A stretch of DNA of 64,000 nucleotides from Cavia porcellus (taxonomy: Eukaryota > Chordata > Mammalia > Rodentia > Caviidae): contig NW_026947502.1 of assembly GCF_034190915.1 (NCBI RefSeq), positions 37,974,785 to 38,038,784 on the forward strand, read 5' to 3'. How positions within the stretch are numbered: the first letter of the stretch is position 1; the number at the start of each line of letters is the position of its first letter. The notes under the pieces were generated by a model. The model ran no database searches. It saw only the letters and a list, made by a program, of their open reading frames with translations, and had not been told where the DNA came from. Below, one piece after another: positions 1 through 10,730 of the stretch. The translations under genes and the position numbers were made by a program.

Positions 1-555
1 CACAGGTAACCCTATGATGCAGACTGCCCAACACAGGTGAACTCTGCTTTCCATCTCTATAATGGTAACCAAGCTAAGAAGCTTTGCATTATTGGACAAA
101 ATTGCTACTTATATGACCAAGGCCTGCCATATCCAAGGGACTTAGAAACTGTTTCCCACTACCAGTTATAAGAAAGGGAAACATTAAAATTCCATTTTCA
201 CTTAAAGATGATTTTTCATCATACATTGTCCATTGCAAACGCAGGAAATGGTCAACTAAAGTAATGGTCTCATTCAAGGGAGCTTGAAAAAAATAGTAGT
301 GAAAGAAAATACTCCCTATGCTCAGAACATTGTTCCATAATAACCCATTTATGGAAAAGGCCGATCCCATGGGGTCTACATTGACTCCAGCAAGAATGTG
401 AATCTCACACAAAGACTAAGAAAAATTAAACTCATACAGTTTTATATAGGACAGATATGAAGTCCCTGAAAGTCACGCCACTGTCTGTCTACCTCCATGA
501 GCCAGGAATTGTTGGTTTCCCCTGATGCAGACATAGCAGGAAATTATCTTCTTGG
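1..555. other. Unassigned sequence
   Basis: AT-rich DNA with no repeat family I recognise and no coding frame with family-like motifs. Short open frames here look like chance. Confidence 0.4.
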
Positions 556-589
556 AGAGTTGGAGTAAAGTTAATGACTGTGTCTCCAA

Positions 590-700
590 AGTTCGATTCA
601 ACAGACATTTATTAAGTGAATGCCCTGGGCCAGACATTGTGCTCTGTACTGGGAAGAAGGCAGCACATAAATCATAGTGTCTAACCAAAGACATGGTGGG
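590..700 (-). repeat. Ancient L2-type relic
   Basis: The stretch reads like the antisense of an L2 3' end: a 'ttcaacagacatttatta' start followed by a degenerate 'gccagacattgtgctctgtactggg' type continuation. Divergence is high, as expected of this old family. It could instead be MIR-related, since the two share tail sequence. Confidence 0.5.
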
Positions 701-944
701 CTGTAATCCTCTCATAGGAACAGAAAAGGAAAATTTCTTTAGGAGCCCATACCAGCTCTGTGTTGCACATTTATATGGATCTAAGCTAAAACAGTGGTAT
801 GTTGATGAATCCAGGAGCTAGAATGTCATGAAACATTGTAGGAATTGGTAAATAATAAATAAGTTAATGACTAAACTATATTCCTGAATGCTCTTTCTAT
901 ATTTGGTAGCAGATATAGCCAAGAATTTGTCCTTAAAGGCTCCT

Positions 945-3712
945 GTTAACAATTGGCTTCTTTTTTCAGTGAAGGTGTTTAACTTATCAAAGACAAGGTG
1001 CCTGAGTGTATTTGGAGTTGTTTCACATCTAACCTGTTCTATTGATTCTCAGGTTTGTGTTTTTGCCAGTACCATGCTGTTTTTATAACAACAGCATTGT
1101 AATATGATTTAGTCAGGAATTGTGATGCCTTCTGCTTTGCCTTTGTTGCCTAGAATTACTTTTCCTATTCTAGGTCACTTTTGGTTATTTTAGGATTGTT
1201 TTCTCTAATTCTGTGAGGTATGCTATTGACATACCTCACAGGACTGAATTAAAGCTATATAACAATTTTGGGAGTATGGCAATTTTCACTGTGCTTGTTC
1301 TTTCTACCCAAGAACAAGGGACGTCTTTTCATTTTCTGATGTCTTCTTTGATCTCCTTTTGCAGAGTATCATAATTTTCCCTGTAATGATCTTTTACTTC
1401 TTTTGTTAGGTTGACTCCAAAATATTTTTTTCTCAATAGTATTATGAAAGGTGTAGTTTCCCTAACTCTTCTCTCATTAAGTTTGTTGCTTGTGTATAGT
1501 AATGCTACTGATTTTTGAATGTTAACCTTGTATCTAGATATGTGACTGTATTGGTTATTAAATTTGAAAGTCCTTTTGTGCAGACTTTGGTGTCTTCTAT
1601 GTAGAGTTTCATGTCATCTGCAAACAATAATTTAACTTCTTCCTTTCTTGTACATTTTCCTTTTATTTGTTTATTCATTTAATTGCTCTAGCTATTATTT
1701 CCAGAACTACATTGAATAGAAGTGGACATCCTTGTCTAGTCCTGATTTTACAGTGACAGCTTTCAGCTTTTGACCATTTACTATGATGTAAGCTGTTGTT
1801 TTTTCATAGTTGGCTTTTATCAGATTGAGATAAAGACTGACTATTCCAATTTTCTGTAGGCTTTTATCATGAATGGGTGTTGGACTTTGTCAGTGCTTTT
1901 TTGGCAGATATTGAGATGATCCTGTGATTTTTGTTTTTGACCATGTTGACATAGTGTATTACACTTATTGATTTGCATATGTTGAACCATCTCTGAATCC
2001 CTGGGATGGACCTTACTTGGTCATGGTATATGATCTTCATGATGATTTCCTTTGTTTTGTTTTCCAGTATCTTATTGAGGATTTTTGCATCTATGTTCAT
2101 TAGGGAGACTGGCCTGTACTTCTCTTTTTTGGTTGGTTCCTTCTCTAGTTTTGGAATCAGGGTAATACTTGCTCCCAGGAATGACTTTGAGAGTATTTCT
2201 GCCCTTCATATTTCATTAAAGAATTTGAGGGTTAATGGCATTGGATCTTCTCTAAATTTCTTGTACAATTCAACATAAATCCATCAGGTTTCTAATAAAT
2301 GGTGCTGGGAAAACTGGTTTTCCACATGCGAAAGGTAAAAATTAAGCTAATCTCTCTCACCATGCTCAAAACTAAAACCAAAATTGATTAAATATTGAAA
2401 TATCAAAGCATAAACACTAAATCAGTTAAAATATAGACTAGATAGAACTCTTTAAGACATAAGTGTAGACAAAGACTTTATGAACAAAACCCAAACAGCA
2501 AGGAAAATATGACAAGGAATCAACAAATGAGATATCCTTATTAAAAAGCTTTTGGCCGGGGCTAGGGGTTTAGCTCAGCGGCATAAGCACCTGCCTTGCA
2601 AGCAGGCAGTCATGAGTTCGATCCCTGGTACCGATAAAAATGAAAAAGACAAAAAAAAAAAAAAAAAAAAAAGCTTTGGCCAGCAAAACAAACCAGTAAT
2701 GGAGTGGGGAAAAATTCTTGCCACCTGTTCCTTGGGCAAGGGACTAATATCTAAACATATATAGAACTTAAAATAATTAAATTTCCCAAAATTAAAGATC
2801 CAATCAAAAATGGTCATACAAAATAAATATGTTCATATGAAGAACTAGAAATAGAAAATAGGTATATTTGAAAAATGTTCAGCATCACTGTCATTTGAGA
2901 GAGACAAATTAAAAACAATCCTGAGATTCCATCTCACTCCAGAAAGAATTCCTATCATCAAGAAATTAACCAATGGCAAATGCTGGCAGGTGTGAGGGGA
3001 AGGAGGAACTCTTCTCCCCTACTGGTGGGAATGTAAATTGATGCAACCACTGTGGAAAACAGGTGGAGACTGCTCAAAAAAGCCCTAACTAAAGGTTCCA
3101 TTTGATCAAGCCTCTCCCTTCTTTGTATCTTCTCAAAAGAATTAAAAATATCATACCACAAAATACATGCACACCCATGTTTATAGCAGCATAGTTTGTA
3201 ACAGCTAAATCTTGGAAACAGCCCAAATGTCCATCAACTGATAAATGGATAAAGAAAGTGTGACTTTTTATATGGTGCGTATTACTCATCCAAAAAGGAA
3301 GGTAAACTTGAGATATTTATAGATAAATGGGTGGACTTTGAGACCACGCTTTTAGATGAAATAAATTAAATACACATGTGTAAATATCAATCTGGTGCTA
3401 GAAAATGAAAGTGTAAATAAAGATCAGAATATATACTAGATATTATGAAATAAAATGAAAATACTCAATTTGGAGGCAGAACTAGTGAGAGAGAGGGGAA
3501 AGGAAGTGAGGGAAAAGAAAAAAGACAGAAAAGTGGGAGAACTGCAACAAGGTTTTCATAAATGAGAAGAGGAAGAGGGATCGAAGGGAGGATAAGGGAA
3601 TGGGAAAGAAAGAGAAATTAAATCACATACAGGTACAAAGTCCTTATGACGAAAGTGATCATTATGTATATTTAAAATGTAGCGGTAAACTTAATTAATG
3701 GAAAAAAAGAGT
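945..3712. mobile_element. L1 with 5' inversion (twin priming)
   Basis: One L1 copy in two opposed blocks. From about 945 to 2285 the L1 sense strand is minus: it encodes a decayed reverse-transcriptase region, with a peptide around 1867-2100 (minus) containing the L1-type string [16 protein letters not shown]. From about 2290 to 3712 the sense strand is plus: it starts at the ORF2 segment equivalent to 'aataaatggtgctgggaaa', runs through the ORF2 C-terminus and ends in a purine-rich 3' UTR. The inverted block ends at the ORF2 position where the plus block begins, judged by comparison with the longer L1 at 52.9-57.2 kb. Little or nothing was therefore lost at the join. An ID SINE interrupts the plus block at 2558. 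No clear target duplication was found. Both reading frames carry many stops. Confidence 0.8.
2558..2670 (+). mobile_element. ID SINE (tRNA-Ala-derived)
   Basis: The body begins 'ggggctaggggtttagctc' (tRNA A-box), carries the TGC anticodon-loop motif 'ccttgcaagcagg' and the B-box 'gagttcgatccctgg', and ends in an A-rich tail with a long A run. Imperfect target duplications of the 'aagctttggcc' type flank it (near 2546-2557 and 2671-2681). The insertion sits inside L1 3' sequence, so it is younger than that L1. Confidence 0.9.
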
Positions 3713-4257
3713 TCCTGTGAAAATCTTCAGAGCCCTGCTTGAAGCATGATTTAGAATCCATTCTGATCTAAAGAGCTAGAAGGTGGAGGGTCATACTCAT
3801 TCAAAGTCAGGTCAGATTGCACACGTAATGTCTGTGTAGGTGGTAGTTTGATTCTCAGTTTAATTCTTAGCTTTAACTTCAAGCTGCTGCACTTGATAGA
3901 ATATGAAGGGAAAGTGACATAGTATAAGAATTTACTAAAGACAGAGTTAGTGTATTAGGAAAAGTATTTCCTTCCTTATATTCTAAGGAGGCCTTAACAG
4001 TTTGCCCTACGAAGGTTACATATTTTCTCAGATAGTGGGTTTCTGGGTTCAATAAAAGACTGGACCCAGAAACAATAAAGAACTGCCATAAAGAACTTCA
4101 AAAGAGCTGAATTGCTCTTGGAGTACTGAAAAATCTTAAGAAGGCTCTTGGTAAGAAAGTAAGCTAAGATTGTATTTAATTTTAAAGTCTCATTAACCTC
4201 TCAAGTTATATTTGAAATGACTGTGGTCTGACTATAGGGACTAGGGAAGTTCAAAAC
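3713..4257. other. Unassigned sequence
   Basis: Single-copy-looking DNA between two L1 insertions. No gene or repeat family was recognised. Confidence 0.4.
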
Positions 4258-6078
4258 AGAGAACTGTATGTTCCTTTTTTATTTAAAGAGAAAAAAGGCA
4301 AACAGAAAAAAGGGTAGAAATAATTCATAATTTCAAAAAAACTTAATGCTAAGAAATCACTAGTTGATAAATTACATATTGTCATCTTAGAAATAGTTGT
4401 TCCAGTCAAAAACTTAAAGCATAGAAAGTGAGCAATCAAACAATGAGAGTGCAAACCGTTCTGTTCAATGATCCAACAAAAACTTAGTAGGGTGGTTATC
4501 TATTTTACCCACTTAAACATACATACAGTTATATTCTTTAGAGCACTTTCCTCCTCTTTCTTTTTTGCAATAGCTATTACACATTTTAGATCTTATTACT
4601 CCTACAGTTTTTATTATGTTTTATACCAGAGAGACAATGTGATATTTATAAATATGACTCTTATTTATTTCATTTATGAGGATAGTCTCCAGTTGCCTCC
4701 ATTTACTTATAAAGGCCTCAAGATCATAACTTTTTATAGCTGAGTAATATTCCATTGTATAAAAATACCACGTCTTTTTCATCCACTGTGTGGTTGATGG
4801 GCAGTTTGGTTGTTTTCAAGATTTAGCTATTACAAATTATACTGCTATAGACATGGGTGCACATATATCACTGTGACATGATCTTTTCAGTTTTTCTGGG
4901 AAGATACCCTGGAGAATAGCTGGATTTAATGGAGCTTCCAGTCCTAGTCTTCTGAGGAATCTCCATACTGATTTCCATAGTGGCTGCACCAGTCTACACT
5001 CCCAATGTTGTGGTTTATGTCAGTGGCCCCCAGGCCTCATGCATTTGCGTTGTGCATTTGTGATTGGTTCATTGTCTAGCTTGGATTGATGGTGTCAGTG
5101 CTATATCCACCTAGCGGTGGAGCCAGCGTACAATGTAATGGCAGGAAAAAGGCGTGTCTTGCGCTCTTGCCATTTCTGCCTTGCTGTTTGCAGCTGCCAT
5201 GAACAGTGGCCCTACCATGCCACCCTGTCTTGGAGCCAACTAAGTATGAAACCTCAAAAACTGTAAGAAATAAACCTTTCCTTTCCCAACTTTGAGTATC
5301 AGGTATTTTGTCTCTGTGATGAGTCAAAAGTAACTAAGATAGCCCTCAACAGTGGAGAAGTGTTCTTTTTTCCCTGTGTCCTCGCCAACATTGGTTATCA
5401 GTTGATTTGTTGACGGTGGCCACTGTTTCTGGAGTGAAATGAAATCTCAATGCTGTTTTAATTTGCATTCCTTCAATGACCAATGATGGTGAACATTTAT
5501 TTGTGTACTTATTTGCCATTTTTATATATTCATCTGAGAAATGTGTGTTCATCTTAGATGCCCATTTTTGGAAAGGGTCTTTGAATTTGGGTGGCCTGAT
5601 TTTTTTTTAATTCTTTATATGTTTTGGATATAAGTCCTTTGTCTGAGGAGTTGCTGGTTAAAATTTTTTCCCATTGTGTGGGTTTTCTTTTCACCCTGTT
5701 GGTGATTTCTTTTGAAGTGCAAAACTTTTTCATAATATGAGATCTCAGTTGTTGATTCTTTGAAGTATTTTCCCCGTGTGGTTTGCATTTTGTTCAGAAA
5801 TTCTCTCCCTATCCCTATGTCCCCAAGATTTCTACCTTCTTTGTCTTCCAGTAGACTTAGTGTTTCTGTTTTAATATTTAGGTTTTGATCCATTCAGACT
5901 TTAGTTTTGTGCATGGTGATAGGCATGGATCTAGTTTCAGTCTTTGGCATGTGGAGAGCCAATTTGTCCAACATCATTTATTAAAGAGGCTGTCCTTCTT
6001 CCACTGAACATGTTTGTCCCCTTTGTCAAATATCAGGTGGCTGAGTATTTTCATAGTTGTGAGAGAACTATATGTTCC
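4258..6078 (-). mobile_element. 5'-truncated L1 with 17-bp target duplications
   Basis: Target duplications 'agagaactgtatgttcc' (4258-4274) and 'agagaactatatgttcc' (6062-6078) differ at one base and bound an antisense L1 at 4275-6061. The left part is 3' UTR, including one copy of the 'tagttgtccat'-like unit that is tandemly repeated in the L1 at 42-43 kb. The right part is the C-terminal portion of ORF2, ending at the same ORF2 position used by the other L1s near 'ggtggctgagtattt'. A MaLR-type LTR is inserted at about 5006-5341. Reading frames are broken throughout. Confidence 0.88.
5006..5341 (+). mobile_element. Solo MaLR/ERVL-type LTR
   Basis: It interrupts the antisense L1 between 'cactcccaa' and 'caacagtgg', which are contiguous in the related L1 at 53.8 kb. 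It starts 'tgttgtggtttatg' and ends 'agtaactaagat', matching MaLR LTR ends, and has an AATAAA at 5269-5274. At about 336 bp it fits MaLR solo LTRs. The target duplication is eroded (cccaa versus cctcaa). Confidence 0.75.
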
Positions 6079-6498
6079 AAGAAAACTGTACTAACTTTAG
6101 ATATCCTTGTGGGAAGAGTTTTTATCCATCTTGAACGTTTCTAATTTGAGGCCTCTACATGGGGCCATGTAAGTGAAGTCTATCACTCAACAAACTTAGG
6201 ATATTGGTATGGTCCTTTGTGATGATTATTATCAGCACTTAGGTGTAAAACCCTTTCTTTACAATGTCTTGGTTTATTTATCTTTTGATAAGGCTGACAT
6301 AGTGACTCCATTATGATTTTGATGACTCTCAGGCTCTTCTTATATCTCCTCTTTATGAGAGTTTTCTGTAAAGGCATCACTTATTACTTTTATTGTCCCT
6401 CATTATAGGAGTGTTCTCATCTGGTTCCATGTTAGAGAGGAAATGATTGGTGGTTCAGTGGTTTAGCTCTGCTTTTTGCCATTTTCCATAACAAAGAA
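6079..6498. other. Unassigned sequence
   Basis: AT-rich and single-copy-looking. No gene or repeat family was recognised. Confidence 0.4.
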
Positions 6499-6501
6499 AA
6501 A

Positions 6502-6648
6502 ATTTTTGAGGCAGCGTCTTACTATGTAATTCATGCTGACTTTCAACTATGTAGCTCATCCTGACCTCAAACTTACAGTGATCCTCTTGCCTCAGCTTCC
6601 CAGGTGCTGGAATTACAGGTGTGTGCCACTATGCCTAGCAAAAAATTT
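6502..6648 (-). mobile_element. B1 SINE (7SL-derived), antisense
   Basis: Antisense B1 features are visible in order: T-rich start, 'gaggcagcgtcttactatgt', 'cctgacctcaaacttacagtg', 'cctcagcttcccaggtgctgg', 'attacaggtgtgtgccac'. The extra internal segment between the 'ctatgta' motifs suggests a B1 form with an internal duplication. A/T-rich flanks 'aaaaaattt' may be the target duplication. Confidence 0.85.
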
Positions 6649-6649
6649 A

Positions 6650-7070
6650 AAAAGAGTACTTCTTAGGCTAAGTTTACATGGAGTTCACTGTTAATTTTAA
6701 CCATTTTGTAGGTGGTGATTAACATCTCAAAACATTAGATTAGATCTTTTTGTTAAGAGTTGTAGCTTTGTAGAATTCTAAAAGACAACAGTTGCAAAGT
6801 TAAAAGGAAAATAGAGCAAAACATGGTAAGTACTGTGACAGTTTTGAATTAAGAAACAAATTTATATATCAGTTTTTACCACAGATAATAAAAGAACCAA
6901 CTTATCTGTAATACTCATTAAGAATTTTTTTCATGAGTCTAATTGTAAATGTTTCAGAGAATAATCAGAACTATGGATAACAAAAGGCTTCTAACAGTCT
7001 TGTTTAGAATTTTAATGAGTTTAAAAATTGACAAGATGATTACTTATTTTATATAGTATTTTAAGATAAT
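6650..7070. other. Unassigned sequence
   Basis: AT-rich sequence. No gene or repeat family was recognised. Confidence 0.4.
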
Positions 7071-7074
7071 AATC

Positions 7075-7205
7075 ATGACATTTATTTATTTTTATTTTAA
7101 AGAGTATAAAAATAAGAAAAATGAAACAGAATAAAACCAATCAAAACCAAACAGTGTAAGTGATACAAGATTTCAAAACAATACAAAATCAACAATAGTT
7201 ACCAT
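7075..7205 (-). repeat. Orphan L1 3'-UTR fragment
   Basis: The order 'ttattttaaagagtataaaa', 'gaaacagaataaaaccaatc', 'agtgtaagtgatacaagattt' parallels 42.13-42.24 kb, the 3' end of another antisense L1. Only the terminal part of the 3' UTR is present. Confidence 0.6.
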
Positions 7206-8755
7206 GACACCAGACACCACAAGAATCAAGTTGCATTTCAAATGGCTATCATCACAGCCTGTGTTTCTCCAGATGAGTCAGTTACTTAGGGGGGTGGTGA
7301 GGGTTGGCTCTTTTTGTTTGCCAGCCTGTGAGCTGGAAGAGGCTGGGGCTGGTGATGGCCCATGCTGGTTTACAAGGGGGGCTTGCTTCTTGTTGGACCC
7401 TTGTTCTCTCCCCCTGCACTCTATAAATGGCACTGATGACTCGCGAGGAAAGGCTGAAGTCGGGCTAGCCCCCTGCTGGAAGCAACCCACATGAGGCCCA
7501 CCACTGACATTTATTAGTAACCAGTGCACTGCCCTTGTTTCACAGTTCTATTTTCTTATGTGACTAACATCCAATTCTTTTCACTGTCACAGTGGCACTG
7601 TTTGGAATGCATGATGTTTAGGCACATCTAGGTGTATAATACAGTTAAGAACACACAGACATAAACCTAAAAAGTTTGGTTCAAGTGAACACTAGTGTGG
7701 CAAGAGTCCTATTCAATGTTCTGTACTTCAGAAGGCTTGTATACTGCTCAACACAACTGTATTTGATACATAGAGAAGTCAGCACTGACCATCACTATGG
7801 TTTGATAAAGTTTTTATATATGACAGAAATTTTTACTTTTTGAAATAAAATTTAAATCTCTTACAGGTCTTATACAAGTTTACACTATTGATGAGAATCA
7901 AAAACTAGCTTTAGCTCTCTTGTAAGCTTAAGAAACAGCATCGATGCGCACAAATAGACTTATTGTTTGTACAAGTGTATCTCATTTGTATAATAATAAA
8001 ATATTTCAGTAAAGCCAACTGATTTAGAGTAGGTTTTAAGTATCAGGACTGAATTAGAGAGAATACAAAGATTGGAGATGTAAAAGAATTCTGTTCATTT
8101 TATGTGAATAAGGTCCAGATACAATAATCACTGTATAAAGGAGTATTCATTGGAGACCCTCTATGCATCAAACTCATGTATTAGTTTTACAAGCTCTGTA
8201 CATCTACATAGTATAGTTTACCACAGACTTGTTATGTGTATTTTTTCCTATACCAGCTGAAAATATTGTATTTTGTATAATTAAAAGAAGATAATTTTAA
8301 GTCGTCTAGATAGCAACTGTCTAACCTTAAGAGTAATGGATGTTACTTCAGCTTAAATATGTTTCTGTTGTGCTGAAACTATCATATCCATATATCTGTT
8401 TGCATTTCTTTGTTTATTTATTGGTTTCTTCCTTTCTTGTGAGCCCCATGTCCACTTTGAATTTAAGATGCCCTAGACACAGTTTTGTATCTCAGAGTTA
8501 CCTTAGAGTTACATGTCTACTAGGCCTGAATGAGTAACAAATTTCCAACTAACCTTGAACAGTGGGTTATCTTAGCACCAGAAAGAAGAAAAAATGTGCT
8601 ACACTTCAGGGCTAAGGAAGCTTTAAGCCTTTACATGGCTTTATGTGACAAAATCATCTTAGTGTAGCAGAAAGAAGCTAAAAAACAAGTTATCTCTATA
8701 ATTGTAGTTCAAAAAATTACCACAAAGTCATTTGCAAGAAATGTTATTTATTTAT
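7206..8755. other. Unassigned sequence
   Basis: 7206-7500 is moderately GC-rich and contains a 'ctataaatgg' TATA-like string, so a degraded LTR is possible but not supported. 7500-8755 is AT-rich with several polyadenylation-like AATAAA strings, resembling a 3' UTR. I cannot assign it to a gene or a retrocopy. Confidence 0.3.
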
Positions 8756-9336
8756 TAAATTTATGAGTTACCCAAGATGGTCCCCAGTGGGCTCTCTTTG
8801 ACTCCTTGCCGGCCTCCAGGAAAACTTGTTTCCTCTCCGTTGACATCTTGGCATAGGAGTTAGCCCCAGTATTGCCTCTTCTAGGACCTCCTGCAGCCTG
8901 TCTAAACCGAGAGCCACATTTTTACCTTGTCAGCTTTGCAGCCTGACCTACTCTTCACACCAACTTGGGCTTAGGCTCTAGTTTGAGCATCCAGTGAACT
9001 AAAACCTCTTCCTCCTCCATTTCTATTTTCTCAGCAGTATTTATCCCTCCCACTGGACTTTAACAGTTTTATCCTAGTCCTCTTCTTCTGGGCCTGGATC
9101 TGAGCTTGGAGTATAGCCTGTGTTGTAGTTGTGGTGGTGATGTGAGAAGGGGCTGCAATGGGCACTGTAGTCTTATATAATCTTTCTTTTTATTAAACAA
9201 ATCATTTTTGTTCATTAGTAAGTAACAATATTTTCTCTAATCTTGGTGGTTGAGTTGGGGGACAATAGGACCCTGGGTATCAGAGATCTTGCAGTGAGCC
9301 CCAACCTCCTGGCAGTGTTATAGCACATAGTGGAAA

Positions 9337-9344
9337 GAGAGAGG

Positions 9345-9401
<57 letters not shown>
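9337..9401 (+). repeat. (GA)n microsatellite
   Basis: A nearly uninterrupted run of GA dinucleotides, preceded by impure GA-rich sequence from about 9330. Confidence 0.95.
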
Positions 9402-9402
<1 letters not shown>

Positions 9403-10266
9403 CAAGCTACAGTGGGGTGGGAAAATCTGGGTGATCAGTTATTTATTCACAAGGAACTAAAGGCCAAGAGGCAGCCAGAATCTCAGCATTTATTAACTAA
9501 GAAGGGATTATTGGATGACTCAGAGGTGGTGGTGATCTTAAACTAATGAGGATCTTGTTGTGGAGTATTTCTAGTCTCAGAAGTTGTAGTCTTAGTGGTT
9601 TCAGTCTTAGTCTTAGTGGGAGAAGTCCCAAACTTCTGTTCATCTTTGGAGAAGTATGTAAAACTGGCCATTGGGAATTTGTGGTTCCCAACACCTGGGG
9701 AAGGCTAGAGAACCACTCACTCATCATGGAGAAAACTGAGCTAAATTGGTTCAGGCCGCTGGTCTCTCAGCCATGGAGGAGGTTTTACATAGTTCCAAGG
9801 ATATAAACACAGATTACAGATCAAAGAGTATAAAGATTATAAACCTAAGGTGAAAGATAAACACAGATTAGCGAACAAGATGGATAAGGCAATAATGTAA
9901 GTCAGACATCACTTTTAGATGTGTTGGCTAAACTGGATTATAACAATCATTTTTATCTCAGTTTTCTGTTTTTAGCTATAAGTACATTAGTCATAATTCT
10001 CTCCAGGGAATGACAATTAGTACCTTTTAATTTTGTGTGAATTATAACATCTCTTATAATAGTTTTGTTACTTCAATACCATAGAATTACACAATTGAGA
10101 ATAAAAATGAGGAAAAGGGTGTACAGGAGGAAAGATAGGAAGTTGGAGAAAACTGGAAAGAAGGATCATTAAAGACATCCACTTCACAATTAGGAGATGA
10201 GGACTTAGAAAGACACACACAGGAGCCCCTCTTTATTGGGAGATCTTGTGACAAGGTCATAAAGAC

Positions 10267-10467
10267 CTAAATGTAAGTAATTTTAGGATCTTTGCCCTGA
10301 TTGTGACAGAAGAGATCTAACTGTAGTATGGAGCAATAATTTAGAATTTCATCAAGGGGCCAGAGTTCTTGATCTAAGAAATTATATTGAGGCCAGATAA
10401 TGTTGCATAAGAAATTTTTTTTTCTTGAGAAATTGAGGATAAAATTTAGACCAGTTCTTAACAACAT
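10267..10467 (-). pseudogene. Retroviral gag (matrix-like) fragment
   Basis: A 66-residue open stretch with spacing typical of matrix domains of gammaretrovirus-like (ERV1) elements: WPQYNF, then WPLDE, NYCSILQLDLF, and a GK..ITYI ending. The block occupies roughly residues 25-66. There is no start-codon context, no capsid or zinc-knuckle motif in frame, and the frame ends just after the motif, so this is a relic. The assignment rests on motif spacing alone, and a chance frame is possible. Confidence 0.45.
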
Positions 10468-10730
10468 AGCTCAAAGGTAAACCAGAAGAGACAGAGGATG
10501 TGAGACCCGTCCTTCAGTCCTACCATGGTGCACTATCCATACCTCTCCCTAGAGGTATCCATACCTCTCCCATCATCTGTATAGGAATGTGAAGCAAGCC
10601 AAAATGAAACCCATTTGAAGGAAACCATGTCACTGGGGTCAACAGCAGAGGGGCTGCGGTCACTGGCTTCATTTTGGAGTGAACGGTAGCACTGGAGCCA
10701 CTGACTGTGGCCACATTTCCTGTTGGTCAA

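Larger units (their letters stand above)
8760..10730 (-). repeat. Probable decayed endogenous retrovirus internal region
   Basis: A matrix-like gag peptide is encoded at 10267-10467 on the minus strand, and lower coordinates contain proline-rich decayed coding sequence on the same strand. No intact frames, LTR pair or pol were recognised. The extent is a guess from the anchor peptide. A (GA)n tract interrupts it at about 9337. Confidence 0.4.

Noticed and set aside
7500..8300. 3' UTR of a retrocopied gene
   Set aside because: AT-rich with AATAAA strings, but no adjoining coding relic, poly(A) tail or target duplications were found.
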